DNA from: Angiostrongylus vasorum
Taxonomy: Eukaryota; Nematoda; Chromadorea; Rhabditida; Metastrongylidae
Assembly: GCA_018806985.1 (NCBI GenBank)
Contig: JADANN010000336.1
Location: 1,550,001-1,614,000, forward strand
DNA length: 64,000 bases
Reading direction: 5' to 3'
Positions 1-11,459 of this stretch are shown piece after piece. The position numbers were made by a program, and so were the translations under genes. Within the stretch, counting starts at the first letter, position 1, and every line of letters starts with the position of its first letter. The notes below the pieces were generated by a model. The model ran no database searches, was not told where the DNA came from, and saw only the letters and a program-made list of their open reading frames with translations.

Positions 1-231
1 AAACCTCAATATTGTCATGAATAGAAGATGTCACTGGCTTAGATGAGAACTCTTCGTTTGTTCGAAGTTTCTTAAACTTAGATTTATTAGCTTTTAAGGC
101 ACATTTAAAAAGGTTCTGCTCTTAGACGATAAAAACTGAGAACTAAAAAACATCTAGAAACATTGACCACATTCAAAGATAACACTATAGAATTTCGAAT
201 AGAAATCCATCTTACTTATTTATATGATCTT

Positions 232-553
232 ATAAACTGATCTTCTTTAGCTGATGCGAGGTTGGTATAGGTCTTCGTTGTCGTTGTTGTTGGTGTTGTT
301 GGTCGATGGCTGACGTTTTGGCGATTTCGCCCTCCTCAGAGCCTGGACGTATTCTACATTAGGATACTTTAATTACTCGGTGGAAAAGGCTTTTTAAATA
401 GATTGTGGGTCAGGATGCTACGGTCACACTGAAAGGCTACTCACCGTGATGCAACGAGTGGGACTGGCCCACGCGTTGTTCACGTGGGGTCGCGAGCACG
501 ACACACCCCGGGGCCAAAATATCACCCTGAAATAGGGCGCCAGGTCACATGTG
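232..553 (-). repeat. Inverted PLE terminus, left arm of copy A
   Basis: Reverse complement of 1556-1893, including the CAA/GTT-rich tract, the hammerhead-like motif (309-345; its GAAA reads as AAAA here) and the CCCCACGT...CACGGTGAG block. Confidence 0.8.
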
Positions 554-1766
554 ATAGTCGCTTTCATGTCTAGGGTGGAAGCTCCAATTCTCGACCACCG
601 ACCCACACTCTGCTGTCGATACATAGATGACTGCTTCATCGTCTGTTCCACACAAGAACAGATGGATGAGTGCTTTGAATTGTTAAACCGACAGTCAGAG
701 TATATAAAATTTACACGAGAAAAACCAACCGAAAACTGGCTTCCATTCTTAAACATCCAAATACAGCTCTCAGAAAGTGGCTATATAACAAAATGGTATC
801 GTAAGCCAAGTAGTAAGAACATACTAGTTCACTACCTCTCCTCTCATCCTTCACACATGGAAAAAGCACTTATCAAAAACATGTACCGTACGGCTAAAAA
901 TGTGTGCACAGGAGAAGAGGAAAGGAAGGAATCGCAAAACCTGGCACAAAAAATTGCCATTTCCAATGGCTACGACGTAGAAGCCACTCGGGTTAGACAA
1001 AAACGTAGGGTAGTTCCCCCAAAATAATGTTTCGGACGTAAGTAAGATCCCTTTTAAGCTACCCTTCATATCAAATGAAGCAAGTTACGCCACTAAGAGA
1101 TCTTTAAGAAAAAGTGGTCTTGAAAATTATATAACGATTATTGACATCCCACCCAATACCCTACGCCGTCAGTTAGTTCGCAACCGTCTGTATGATCGTC
1201 TGTGCAGCTCAGAAAACTGTATGATCTGTCCTAACGGGAAAGGCGGGGATTGCATGAGTCCAGGTATAGTATACATGATCTCATGCAACGCATGCGGTGA
1301 GGAATACATTGGGGAAATGGGTAGACCACTTTGTGGTCCGCATAAAAGAACATCTAGATTGGAAAGCTAAAATTCGACAAAACACTCCTCTCGGTACCTC
1401 GGTACGCATAGGGCACAAAAGCACAATGGCGATGATTTTGAAGTGACTGCGCGGATCCTAGCGCAAGAATCGAAAACATCAACGCGCAAAACTCTTGAGG
1501 CGTTTTGGATAAAGTTCAAAATTCCAAGGATGAACCGGAAAGACGAATGCCTCACTATCACACGTGACCTGGCGCCCTATTTCAAAATGACACCTTGACC
1601 CCGGGGCGCGCCGTGCCCACGACCCCACGTGAACAAAGCATGGGCCAGTCCCACTCGTCACATCACGGTGAGTAGCCCTTCAGTCTGACCGCAGCATCCT
1701 AACCCACAATCTACTTCAAAAGCCTTTTCCACCGATAATTAAAGCATTCCAATATAAAATACGTCC

Positions 1767-1804
1767 AGACTCTGAGGAAGGCGAAATCGCCGAAACGTCA
1801 GCCA
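1767..1804 (+). ncRNA. Hammerhead-ribozyme-like motif in PLE terminus
   Basis: CTGAGGA, a GGCG/CGCC hairpin, GAAAC, then GUC, in hammerhead order. Stem I here is weakened (GACU against AGCC). One extra A lies between CTGAGGA and stem II, as in all copies of this family. Confidence 0.5.
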
Positions 1805-2086
1805 TCGACCAACAACACCAACAACAACGACAACGACAACGAAGACCTACACCAACCTCGCATCAGCTAAAGAAGATCAGTTTATAAGATCATATAAATA
1901 AATATATCAACTATCTATGCCGAGGTTTATAGAAAGTCGGTCTTTTGAATCCATCTTACTGTTATTAACACAAAGATTGTTACTAATGAGAAGGTACAAA
2001 GGACAATATGTGTTGAGCTCAATGCAGCCACTCACGGCGAAGTATAAGAGCTAACCTCATTCGGACGCTAACGGAAATAAGGCTAG

Positions 2087-2338
2087 TCATGAATATGTTA
2101 GAGGATAAAATTTACGATAACGTTTGGCGACAGCTGGCGGAGTGCCCAGACAGTCACCTTTGTCACGTTTTTGTATTGGGGTGGTTGTTTTCGATTGCTT
2201 ATGGCTCGCAGTATCGTCTTCATGATCCACTTCCAATGTGTTGAAATTAGACAGTGTGACGTCGTGCGTACGACTCGGCGTACTTACCAATGTAGAACGA
2301 TCGGCAGACAAATTCAGTGAAACGTCACTTTCCAGGCT
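2087..2338 (-). CDS. Unrecognised - strand gene, probable last exon
   Basis: 84 codons on the - strand after TTTTGAG, ending in TGA at 2087-2089. The product is polar, Ser/Thr/Asp-rich, then ends with a basic/aromatic tail (VAKRYRKFYPLTYS), as in a disordered C-terminus. It is in phase 0 with the exon at 6601-6854. No domain is recognised. PLE copy B and its flanks lie in the intron between them. Confidence 0.42.
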   Translation of the reverse strand, partial: SLESDVSLNLSADRSTLVSTPSRTHDVTLSNFNTLEVDHEDDTASHKQSKTTTPIQKRDKGDCLGTPPAVAKRYRKFYPLTYS

Positions 2339-2436
2339 CTCAAAACTTGGAAATCACCAATTTGTATATTACGAATGCTAAGTAAAATCGTCAGTTATGG
2401 AAATACAAGCCTATGCGAACAATAAAGAATAGGATA

Positions 2437-2690
2437 AAACTCTCGCTGTTGATCAATCCTTGAGGGATGCGTCATGCATTCGACATCATTAAGCATCGTT
2501 GGAGCTGATTGAACGCATATCTGGCTTATACAATGAGGCATCGGTGTACGGAGTCAGTGCTGCTATTTTCCCAGACAGGTCCAATATGCCGACCCCGTAG
2601 GATGGAAGACTTGGTGAACCCAAGGCTTCGGAACGGATCATCGTGTGTAATGCAAAGCACTTCTAACTACTGCGTTTGTGCGAATAAAAA
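2437..2690 (-). repeat. SINE S1 copy, degenerate
   Basis: Matches the S1 body in reverse (TTGATCAATCCTTGAGGGATG, TGCTGCTATTTTCCCAGACA). The head is mutated. Confidence 0.75.
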
Positions 2691-2776
2691 CGTGGTCAAG
2701 TCATGTCTTCGAAGCTCGTTAAAGGTTTAGGGCATCGTAAATCACCTCCACCGCTTGTCTCCAAATTTTGATTCGC

Positions 2777-2838
2777 AGGGTAAAAAGAAGTCTGCCCAGA
2801 TTCAGGTGTCCTCATTGTATCACCAGAAAGAGCAGAAG
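2777..2838 (-). pseudogene. Duplicated exon fragment
   Basis: On the - strand this stretch repeats the last 60 bases and donor region of the exon at 6601-6854 at roughly 80% identity. The donor GT is changed to GC. The two copies flank PLE copy B, so it is probably a relic of target duplication at insertion. Confidence 0.55.
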
Positions 2839-2860
2839 TGAGCAAAAAAATTTTTATTTT

Positions 2861-2900
2861 AGTATAGTATATTTTAGTATATTTTAGTATATTTTAGCAG
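2861..2900 (+). repeat. Short AT tandem repeat
   Basis: Three perfect units of TATATTTTAG at 2868-2897 preceded by a partial unit, directly before the left direct repeat of PLE copy B. Confidence 0.8.
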
Positions 2901-3116
2901 CATATAAGCCTGTTATTCTGATGAGATGGGTACATTACGATTTCATGTGAACTCTGTGTGGTTGGTCTCTACGTGAAATATTTAGTGGAAGACTCCTAGA
3001 AAGCGGTGAGTGTGCAAAGGCTCTGCGTTCAATGTGATTAAAATTTTAGTTCAGCATTTTGTCTGTTTGGTTATGGAGGCGTTTGACTGTGTAGATCGCA
3101 GTCAACTTGACCTTTC

Positions 3117-3155
3117 CAGGCTCTGAGGAAGGCGAAATCCGCCGAAACGTCAGCT
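3117..3155 (+). ncRNA. Hammerhead-ribozyme-like motif in PLE terminus
   Basis: GGCT-CTGAGGA, stem II GGCG...CGCC with a five-base loop, GAAAC-GUC, then AGCT closing stem I with one G-U pair. All invariant core residues are present. Confidence 0.52.
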
Positions 3156-3849
3156 TGTACGTAAATAAAGAAATAAAATAACACCTCGTGTTTGCTAAAC
3201 AGAAGCAGAAAGAATTATTCAATCAATGCCGAGGTTAATAGAAAGTCGGACGTGGAAGTTAAGCAATTTTTGTACTTATTTCTACGTGTTTTCTTCACCA
3301 ATCGTTTCCTCTCATCATCTGATAACTCGAATGTGTAACACTAACAGTTCCACTTAATGAAGTTCAGTGGAGAATTTATCCAGTACAGTGTCCTCGAGAG
3401 CAGCGAGCTCCAGCTCCACCTTCTTAGTGGATAGGTCGTAACCATCGTGTTGGCAGATCCAGCAAGATACTTCCGACTTGCAAAAGAAGCACTGTCTCTA
3501 AGACAAAAGATCGTCTTAGCTCAACAGGCGATACACTTTCTCCGCCGCTGCTTGAAACACCAAGTCCTTCCAAAATTCATAAAACGAAAACGACTACACG
3601 AAATATGCGGACTGCCAGAGGATAGCCACCGAGTACTGGACATCGAATTGAGAGTACTACGCACCTGTCTACGAAGCAAACAAAATCAGATGTTCGCCAA
3701 GTGGAAGAAGTGCGAGAAGAAAGAAAACTATTGTGCTCAGTATTTGGAGGACCGCCTCTGGAGGAGAATAGTGGGTGGGTCAGTGTTGATTTGCAATTCT
3801 ATTAGGTCTAATGCTAAAGTAACCTTGCGCAGAAACAGTTCCCAGGATC

Positions 3850-4147
3850 GATTTTCGATTAACCTCGGCACTGGAATATGAATGCGTCGTTTTCTTGTTC
3901 AGCAATCGCGAGGTTATTAAACAGCATACATTTACCTCCATAGAAAAACACAATACAATACAACAGTAGCTGACGTTTCGGCAGTATCGCCTTCTTCAGA
4001 GCCGCTTTTTTACGTGCCTTCCAATGAGGAAGATTAGAACAGCTGATTATAGTCGCATAAGGTTGATGACACATTGTAATGTGTTTTTCTATGGATGTAA
4101 ATGCATGCTTTTAATAACCTCGCGATTGCTGAACAAGAAAACGACGC
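3850..4147. mobile_element. Foldback PLE-terminus insert inside PLE copy B
   Basis: About 65-70 bases at 3892-3958 recur inverted at 4080-4146 with few mismatches (TGTTCAGCAATCGCGAGG and its complement). The insert interrupts the PLE coding region between AKVTLRR and KFEDLLSK. It contains a - strand hammerhead-like motif at 3968-4003. It looks like two PLE termini head to head, not a DNA transposon. Confidence 0.7.
3968..4003 (-). ncRNA. Hammerhead-ribozyme-like motif in foldback insert
   Basis: Read on the - strand: GGCT-CTGAAGA, GGC...GCC stem II, GAAAC-GUC, AGCT. Position 7 is A instead of G, which the hammerhead core allows (CUGANGA). It therefore covaries neutrally. Confidence 0.52.
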
Positions 4148-6600
4148 TTGCGGAGAAAATTCGAAGACCTTTTGAGTAAATCGCATAACACGGCTTCAAG
4201 GGCATACAGAAACACCGCCAACGAACATCGAACGAGTCACAGTAGGATAAATAATGAACAAAGAAATTCAAAGCTAACCGTGTTAGGAGGCCTAACTCTC
4301 CCTGACGGTGCGCGCTCATTATTAGAATTGGGACCGAGTTTCTCACCATCTAAACCCATTTCTAAGGTAACCTTGCGTAGGGTCGCATGTAGTTTGCATG
4401 AACTTCGAGATAGACTCCGCAAAAAAGCTAGGGATGAAGCGCTAAATTGGTGCGACAACAACAATTAAGGGCACTACCAGTACCACCATTTCCTCAACCG
4501 TTCTTTAGAAAACAAGAGCCCAATAATGAAGTTGACGTTAAATTTCGGACGTTTACGAATGAAACTTCCAAGGCCCTTAATCACTATCGTGCAAAGAGAT
4601 ACTGCTCTAACCTCACTGAAATGCAAAAACGTGGTGTGCGGGAGGTACGAGAGCTGATAAAATCGAAAAACATAAGACTATCGGTTAGTGATAAGGGGAA
4701 GGATGGAGAGTTCGTTGTAATTCCCCATCAGTTAGATGATGAGATAACGGAAAAGCACCTTGAAGATGCTTCCCTTTATCGTCCCTCGTCTGAGAAGGAA
4801 TTTAAAAGTCAATACTGAAAGTTAAACAACGAATGGGTTAAAATGGCTAGAGCGGCTGGGTTAAAACAATCGGTTATCTCTCAACTCAAAATTTACCTAC
4901 CAACATGTCCCGTCCTGTACTTGCTTATCAAAACCCATAAGTTAGTATCCAGCGATGATCTCGTGTCTACCGACCCATCGGTATTTAAGGCCAGACCTAT
5001 CATTAGCTGCGTGGACGGGCCTACGGATAAAATAACGTGGTTAATAACCCTAATACTTACCCAGTTGTTGAAGTACATTCCAGCCCATCTAACGAACACC
5101 CAAATGTTCCTGGATCGTCTACATACTGTGCAGCCCAACAGCGCATACGTTATGGAGTCCTTCGACGTCACCGCTCTCTATACAAACGTGTCGAATGACT
5201 CCGCTATGCAAGCCATCCACGAGCCCCTTATACAACATGAAGGAGCAATAAACATGTATTGCTTCTCGATTCAGCAGTTGATGACACTCTTAAAGGAGTG
5301 CCTAAACTGCTCAATCTTCAGATGGTCCGGCAGGTACTACGCACAAACGAGAGGGCTGGCAATGGGACAACGACTGGCACTAAACCTTGCCATTGCATTC
5401 ATGTCTAAGGTGGAAGCACCAGTAATCGATCTCGGGCCGTTACTCTACTGTAGATATGTAGATGACTGCTTGGTCATTTGTTCAACAGAAGAGGAAATCG
5501 ACAAATGTTTCGAGCTGTTGAACGAACAGTCAGAGTATATTAAATTCACTCAAGAGAAACCAAAAGAAAACTGGCTTTCATTTCTGAACGTGCAAATTAA
5601 CCTATCAAAAAACGGCTACGTTACGAAGTGGTATGGAAAGCCAAGAAGTAAAAACATCTTGGTTCATTACCTCTCCTCTCATCCCTCTCACATGAAAAGG
5701 GCGCTTGTGAGAAACATGTTTCGAACAGCTATTAGCGTGTGCACAGGAAGGGAGTAGAGAGAGGAGTCCCGGAACTTGGCGCGGCAAATAGCCATTTTTA
5801 ATGGCTAGGAAACTGTAGCTCGGGATAGGTGTAGTAGAAACCACAGGCCCCCCAACGATAGCTCTAGCGACAACAAGGTCTCCTTTATCCTGTCTTCCAT
5901 TTCACATGAAGTAAGTGCAGTTATAAAACGCTGTTCAAGAACGGTCGGTCTAGAGAATTCGGCAACGATAATTGAAATGCCACCGAGTAATCTAAGACGC
6001 CAACTAGTTCGTAACCGCCTATATGACCGTCTATGTGCAACGCAAAATTGTGTAATTTGCCCCAGTGGTAGAGACGGTTATTGCATGAGTTTGGATACAG
6101 TTTATCTGATCTCTTATAAAGCGTGCGGAGACGAATACGTTGGCGAAACGGGTAGACCGCTCTGTATTCGTATAAAACAACGCCTAGTTAGCAAACGTAA
6201 ACCATACACTCTACTAGGCACGCATATGACGCAGAGACATAACGGAGAAGATTTTGAAGTACGGGTTACGATCCTCGCGCAGGAATAGAGAACACAAGCG
6301 CGCAAAATTCTCGAGGCATTCTGGATCAATTCCAAGAATCCGAAAATGAACCGCAGGGAGGAATGCCTCATTATCACGCGTGATAGTGGGCAGTATATAA
6401 GCCTGTTGTTTTGATGAGATGGGTACATTGCGATTTCATGTGAACTTTGTGCGGTTGGTCTCCACGTGAAATATTTAGTGGAAGACTCCTAGAAAGCGGT
6501 GAGTGTGCAAAGGTCTGAAGGTCTCCAATGATTTCACCCCTTATAAAGCATAGCAAGAAAAGAAAAAGGTAAAGAAGCCAGAAACCAGAATTTGATTTAC

Positions 6601-6854
6601 AGAATACAAAGAAGTGTGCCCAGATTCGGACGTCATCATCGTATCACCAGAAAGAGCAGAGTTGACCTTAATGGTATCCGCATCAGGGTTTGTCGGTCTT
6701 TCACTAGACGGCGGCTGCTGTTCTTCTAGTATGACTGTTCTTCCGTTTACATCCACAAACACACCAATTCTTTTTAGTTCCTCAACAATATGTTGATGTC
6801 CGTCATTATCCTTGCTGATGTTGACTGGGGAGCTCGATTGTGATTTCTGCTCAC
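6601..6854 (-). CDS. Unrecognised - strand gene, internal exon
   Basis: On the - strand an acceptor TTGTATATTCCTAG precedes 254 open bases (phase 1 in, phase 0 out) ending at TCT|GTAAAT. The 84 residues are hydrophilic and Ser/Asp/Glu-rich, with a more structured patch HIVEELKRIGVFVDVNGRTV. No known domain is recognised. The phase fits the exon at 2087-2338. Upstream exons between 6.9 and 12 kb were not found. A 60-base piece of the exon's 3' end is duplicated at about 2777-2838 across a PLE insertion. Confidence 0.45.
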
Positions 6855-6957
6855 CTAGGAATATACAAACTCAATAAAATGAAATTTTGGAGCTTTGCTT
6901 CCTTTCGGAAGAATTGTCAGCATTTTCGATAATATAAACAACTGTCAATGATGCTGA

Positions 6958-7645
6958 GGTATTTGCAAAACTCCAGACCGCAGGTGTTTGCGGTGGGGAA
7001 CGGACCCGCTATTGTCCTTTCCGGGGAGTAACGCGTTCACCACCACACCATGCGGGTCCTTCGTTTCGCCTGTCTCTCAGCTAGTTCTATCGATCTTTTG
7101 CCATTAGCAATCACCCGTTAGGGGGGTTGATCTGGGGGCCCAAATCGGCAACGAATCTACTTAAGCTGAGGCTGTAGTTATAATCACAATTTTAACTTAT
7201 TATTTAATGCTTAGTCTTTTTAACGGCAGCGTATATTACGTTCCCCACCGCAGACACCTGCGGTCCAGAGTCTTGCAAATACCTCAGCATCATTGATGTT
7301 ATATTTCGCAATATACCCTGCCATTAAAAAGAGTAGGCAGTAAATAACAAGTTAAAATAGACAACTGTCTTACTTTTTATTTACTGCCTACCACAATTTT
7401 CACGACAGGGTATTAAGCGAAATCAACCACAACAATGCTGAGACAATCGCAAAACTCCCCAGATCAATCCCGTTGACGGGTGACTACTGATGGCAGCATT
7501 AGGTAGAAAACCAGCTGAGAGAATTGCTGACGAATGGCGTCCGTGGCGCAGTGTGTAGTGCGCGAGTCCCTGGGAAATGAAGACGTGGTTCGATCTGGCT
7601 CGGGGTCCAAGTTTTGGTCATATCTCAGCATTGTTGTGATTGATA
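6958..7645. repeat. Cluster of tRNA-headed repeats (family S2)
   Basis: Three pieces. 6958-7140 (-) has a head with GCATGGTGTGGTGGTGAACG read in reverse. 7237-7350 (+) is a tail (CCGCAGACACCTGCGGTC, CTCAGCATCATTGATG, CCCTGCCATTAAAAAGAGTA). 7458-7645 (+) has a head GGCGCAGTGTGTAGTGCGCG and B box GGTTCGATC. The S2 signature is the perfect hairpin CCGCAGACACCTGCGG. Confidence 0.7.
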
Positions 7646-7649
7646 ACCA

Positions 7650-8840
7650 GTTTCGTTCGTATAATTCTGTTCATATTTCTTAGAAACCGTAATAATTGCT
7701 GACAATTTAGTGTCTATTTATGACCGCTTTCTGTGCAAACAAATGGTAGACATGTATCGCTCCATTAGACAGGAGGAAACTAATTCCTAGGAAGAAAGAC
7801 GTCCGCACTCTCCGGAGACGACTGCGAATGTGAGCAGCCAGAGTCGGATCGCATATTGATTCCAGGAGAGAAGCAGCACCTTGACAACTGTGAGTAAATT
7901 TGTATACGACTATCACGATGAGAGAGAAGAAGGATGTTCATGGAGCAGTTGTAACAAAGGGGTTAAGAAACGTGAAAAACTGTTTGAAAAATTCAATATG
8001 ACTACCCAGTCGTAGATTCTTGGCTAGAAGATGCTTTACAATACGTTAGAACACAGTTCTTACTTTTACAGTGCATGCAGTTACAAATTCGGGATAGAAT
8101 TCACTTGTGGGTTTGCTCCTATGAGGCGTGCTTTCTCATAAGAACTGAGCACTCGCACCTATGACTACTGGTAAATCAGAGTCACCAGAGAATTTAAGAG
8201 AAGAACAATGAGGAGAAAACTGAAGGAATACGGAGAGAACACATAAAGTAAAACGACTTTCAAATGAGGTATAACGGAAAGTTTTGGAAGCTGGGCAGCA
8301 ATCGCGGAGCTCATAAACTCAATTGCAGAGAAGTTCAGCAAGCCATCGCCCAGTGTGACATGTAGTGCACTGGTCAAACGACTAGTTCATGGGCACCCAA
8401 GACTGCATTGAGATCACCAATACGTAAAGCGCTGTCTCGCAAAACCCCCAAAAACGAAGCACTTCTATGGAAATCCGTCAAAAATACGTTTCTAAGAAGA
8501 CGGTCAGCACTAGTGAACTTGTAGAAGCATCCCTTTAGTTTCCTAGAATGCGGAAGAACGTGTCCAGAAATTAGCAATGAATTTGAAGAAGGTCAACCAG
8601 AGCACCGCTTGAAGTATTGATTCCTGTGCTACGGCGGAGTGGAGAACACCGGAGACCAGAACTTTACTCACTTCTCTCCCTGATGTTCTTAAAATTCGAA
8701 AACTAAGAAAAAGTGTTTTGTATTTGCACGTACTTTGGTAGACTCAATCTGGATTTCATACATCTTCCAATCTCGAAAGTCTCCTTGAAAACTACTTATT
8801 AATTTCTGGACGCACGTAAATAATTGACATTTTAGATCAG
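7650..8840. other. Unassigned stretch
   Basis: No supported gene. A - strand ORF at 8374-8577 (67 codons) has mixed composition and no matching splice sites or known domain. Confidence 0.3.
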
Positions 8841-8844
8841 AGAT

Positions 8845-9100
8845 GGGGCATATCATGTTCAATTGTTCGACCCAGCACCGGGAACCAACCAAGTCCTCCA
8901 TCCCTCCCGGGATCGTCGGATCGGTTCCAGACTCAGTTAGGGGGGTGGGATAAATACACTGATCTGATACATCGGTAGCGTACATCAACGCTTTGCCCAG
9001 ACTAAACGTGCCTTTAATCACCTCTAAGATGCTCTGATCGGAGTCGAACACGAGGCATATCACTCAAGGATTGATCAACGGAGGACGGTTTATCTTTTAT
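8845..9100 (+). repeat. SINE S1 copy, degenerate
   Basis: Recognised by AAGTCCTCCATCCCTCCCGG, CTGATACATCGGTAGC and ATCACTCAAGGATTGATCAA. Confidence 0.65.
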
Positions 9101-9536
9101 TCTTTAATCGTCATGCTTACTTGAGAAGGTGAATATTTGAATATCTTATTCTCAGAAACCTTCTTGCGGACCCCGCAGGGTTTCCGTACAACTGGTACAG
9201 CACAGGTTAGAGAAGTTTTTTTCCCAGGAAAAATCAAATTTATGATGGAAAAGTTCTATTGTAACCTATTCATGAACTCCATACTTTGAAATCCTTGCAG
9301 CGTGAAAGTATTAGGGTTCTGCACATTGGACTCAGAGTTTCAGAAGCAAAAAAGAAGGGTGTTTAAATGAATTACGTGCAAATTTTTTCTCATTGAAATT
9401 GGCCAACTTTGTGTACTTTTTGAAGATGTATAACTCTAGGCTTATATGACTTCAATTCTTTGACAGCTAGACTTCATAGGCTGTGTAATCCCTAGCATTT
9501 CCTATTAAAATATTCGAATAGTTATCGTGTAACTAA

Positions 9537-9815
9537 GGGCGCGTGTGGTGCCATGGTCGGAGGTGCCTTGTAAAACACATGTGGAATCGATCCCCACGTC
9601 CGGCCCACCAAGCCTTCCATCTTTCTGGGGTCGGTAAATTGGTACCAGACTTATCCGAGAAGATAGCAACACTGCCTCGATGCATCGGTAGGCCACCGCC
9701 AGTCATTGTTATAACAGGCTATATACGCATTCAATCACCTCTGAACGATGGTTGGTGAAGTAGAATGCATGGCGCATCCCTCAAGGATTGATTAACGCCG
9801 AAAGCTTTATCCTTT
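9537..9815 (+). repeat. SINE S1 copy
   Basis: Head GGCGCGTGTGGTGCCATGGTC, body and tail (GGATTGATTAACGCCGAAAG) all present. Confidence 0.82.
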
Positions 9816-9819
9816 ATCG

Positions 9820-10960
9820 TGTAACCACCGCTCATAGTGAAGGTTCGGTTTGTGTGACGTTCGTTCGGCATCGTCTTGAAGATCAATCTCCGCTCATTGG
9901 TATGAATTCTATGATTTTCAAAGTGTGGTTTGCTACCCTATGACTAGGTTCCCCCTCAAAAAGGCAAAGAGTTTTCCCGACTAGTCGAGCGTTCGATGTG
10001 ACAGGCCAAATGCAGAAGAGACTTAACATGCTCTAGTTCTTCCAAACGAAGTTAGAGATTGGTGATTTTGTAAATACTTTCGTTTGCCCTCTTGAATTTC
10101 CTCTAGAACGTTTCTCAAAATGATCATCCTATTATATTGAACTTGGAATTTCGCCCAACTAATTAGGCAACCAGAGTAAGTTTACAATCAAATGGGACGG
10201 GTATTGAAACCATTAGGTCCAGTGCTTTGTTGCTAAGGCACATCGCTGTCTAATCCACGATGAGAAAATTCGATGCTTCTGGAGACGACAAGCTTTCTCA
10301 AGGCATTCGTCTACGTCCATCCACTAGATGATGATTGAGCTAAAGACTCCATTTCAAATTTAATGCAGTAGTGTAATAAACGTCGTGCTTGTTCTTCCGA
10401 ACTTCATAACGATACGTAGATATTGGGTGTTTTTCTGTAAACTATTGACTGCAGTACATCTTTGTTGAATAAGCTGTCTAATAAATAGGAATCTCGGTGA
10501 AAAATCTTTTCCAGTAAAACAAAACTGGAAAACATATGCAGTGAAATCAATGCATGCGGTCCATCCTGTCCCCTCGTCTATCCACCATTTGTATCATATG
10601 GTCATATCCATTTCGTCAACTATGTGCTAAAAAGCTCTCTTCTGTAAATTTTGGGAAAAGACGATGATGTTGTAATCGCGTTTGAAATCGTACAAAAAAT
10701 ATTGCTGGAACGAACTGTTTGTTCTCCTTAGTTTTCACTTTAGTGCTTTAAATAAAACATAGGTTGATGTCCAATCAAGAGCACCAGGCAACAGATCTCC
10801 AACAAAATCTTTGCTCTAAAATGCTACCTAACAGAATCGCAAGAGCATAAAATTTAATCTGAAACAGGCATTAGGAGTATTAGAAAAGCAGACGAGGTAA
10901 CTCTTTTGAAAACTTCTTATTGCAAGCTATCGTTTTCATTATAAGCTGAAGCATAGTTAT
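9820..10960. other. Unassigned stretch between two SINE copies
   Basis: No ORF over 60 codons, no repeat recognised. It may be the space between the - strand gene and the tmie promoter. Confidence 0.3.
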
Positions 10961-10984
10961 TAACACAACTTTAACTCCAAAATA

Positions 10985-11265
10985 GGGCGCGTGTGGTGCA
11001 GTGGTCGTAGGCGCCCTGCGACACACACGTGGAATTGATCCCCGCGCTCCTGGCCCACCAAGCCTTCCATTCCTCTGCGTTCGGCAAATTGGTACCAGAC
11101 TTGTCTGGGAGGATAGCAGCACTGGCTCGATACATCGGTGGGCCACTGCCAGTCATTGTAAAGGCCAGATATGCATTCAATCACCTCCAAACGATGCTTA
11201 GTGAAGTCGAATGCATGGCGCATCCCTCAGGGATTGATCAACGCCGAGAACTTTATCCTTTTTAA
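10985..11265 (+). repeat. tRNA-derived SINE (family S1), reference copy
   Basis: Head GGCGCGTGTGGTGCAGTGGT contains a Pol III A box, and GTGGAATTGATCCCCGCGC resembles a B box. The body (ACCAAGCCTTCC, CAGACTTGTCTGGGAGGATA, TCGATACATCGGT) and tail (TTGATCAACGCCGAGAACTTTATCC) recur throughout the window. CTTTAACTCCAAAATAG before and after is a clear target-site duplication. The tail has no poly(A). Confidence 0.85.
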
Positions 11266-11459
11266 GCTTTAACTCCAAAATAGGTAATCGTTCCGAACTT
11301 TTTGATAATAAACTTCTTTTTGTCAGTTCACATGAACACTGCATAGATAGTCTTATCATTGTATTTCTTGCCGCACTCAAATGTGTAAGCTAGAGCGTTC
11401 TGAAGCTCATTAATTTCTGGCAGATAGTATAAGAAGCTATGGTAATGATAACATTACTC

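Larger units (their letters stand above)
232..1893 (+). mobile_element. Penelope-like element copy A, 5'-truncated, with inverted termini
   Basis: 551-1027 codes the C-terminal half of a PLE reverse transcriptase (catalytic CRYIDDC, then thumb: [30 protein letters not shown]). After frame breaks, 1130-1370 codes the linker [15 protein letters not shown] and a GIY-YIG endonuclease (VYMISCNACGEEYIGE). PLE enzymes pair such an RT with GIY-YIG for target-primed insertion. The 3' terminus (1556-1893) is present again in reverse complement at 232-553, giving a foldback structure. Stops and frameshifts make it non-functional. Confidence 0.85.
2889..6513 (+). mobile_element. Penelope-like element copy B, nearly full length but broken
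   Basis: Direct repeats 2889-3022 and 6386-6513 bracket the element (pseudo-LTRs or a long target duplication). 3447-3848 codes the N-terminal region ([20 protein letters not shown]). An inserted foldback lies at 3850-4147. 4148-4815 is the pre-RT region. 4843-5757 is the [28 protein letters not shown] all intact. 5977-6360 codes the linker and GIY-YIG (VYLISYKACGDEYVGE). In-frame stops at 4816-4818 and 5755-5757 and frame changes make it a relic. Its 5' region 3050-3240 carries the terminal ribozyme-like motif. Confidence 0.85.

Noticed and set aside
7530..7600. tRNA-like sequence with A and B boxes
   Set aside because: No cloverleaf with an anticodon arm and acceptor pairing can be drawn; it is the head of an S2 repeat. 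The same applies to similar stretches at 16010-16070 and 38930-39015.
10985..11265. Overlapping ORFs of 60-90 codons on both strands at each SINE copy
   Set aside because: The same peptides recur at every copy in shifted frames; they come from the tRNA-derived repeat and are not genes.
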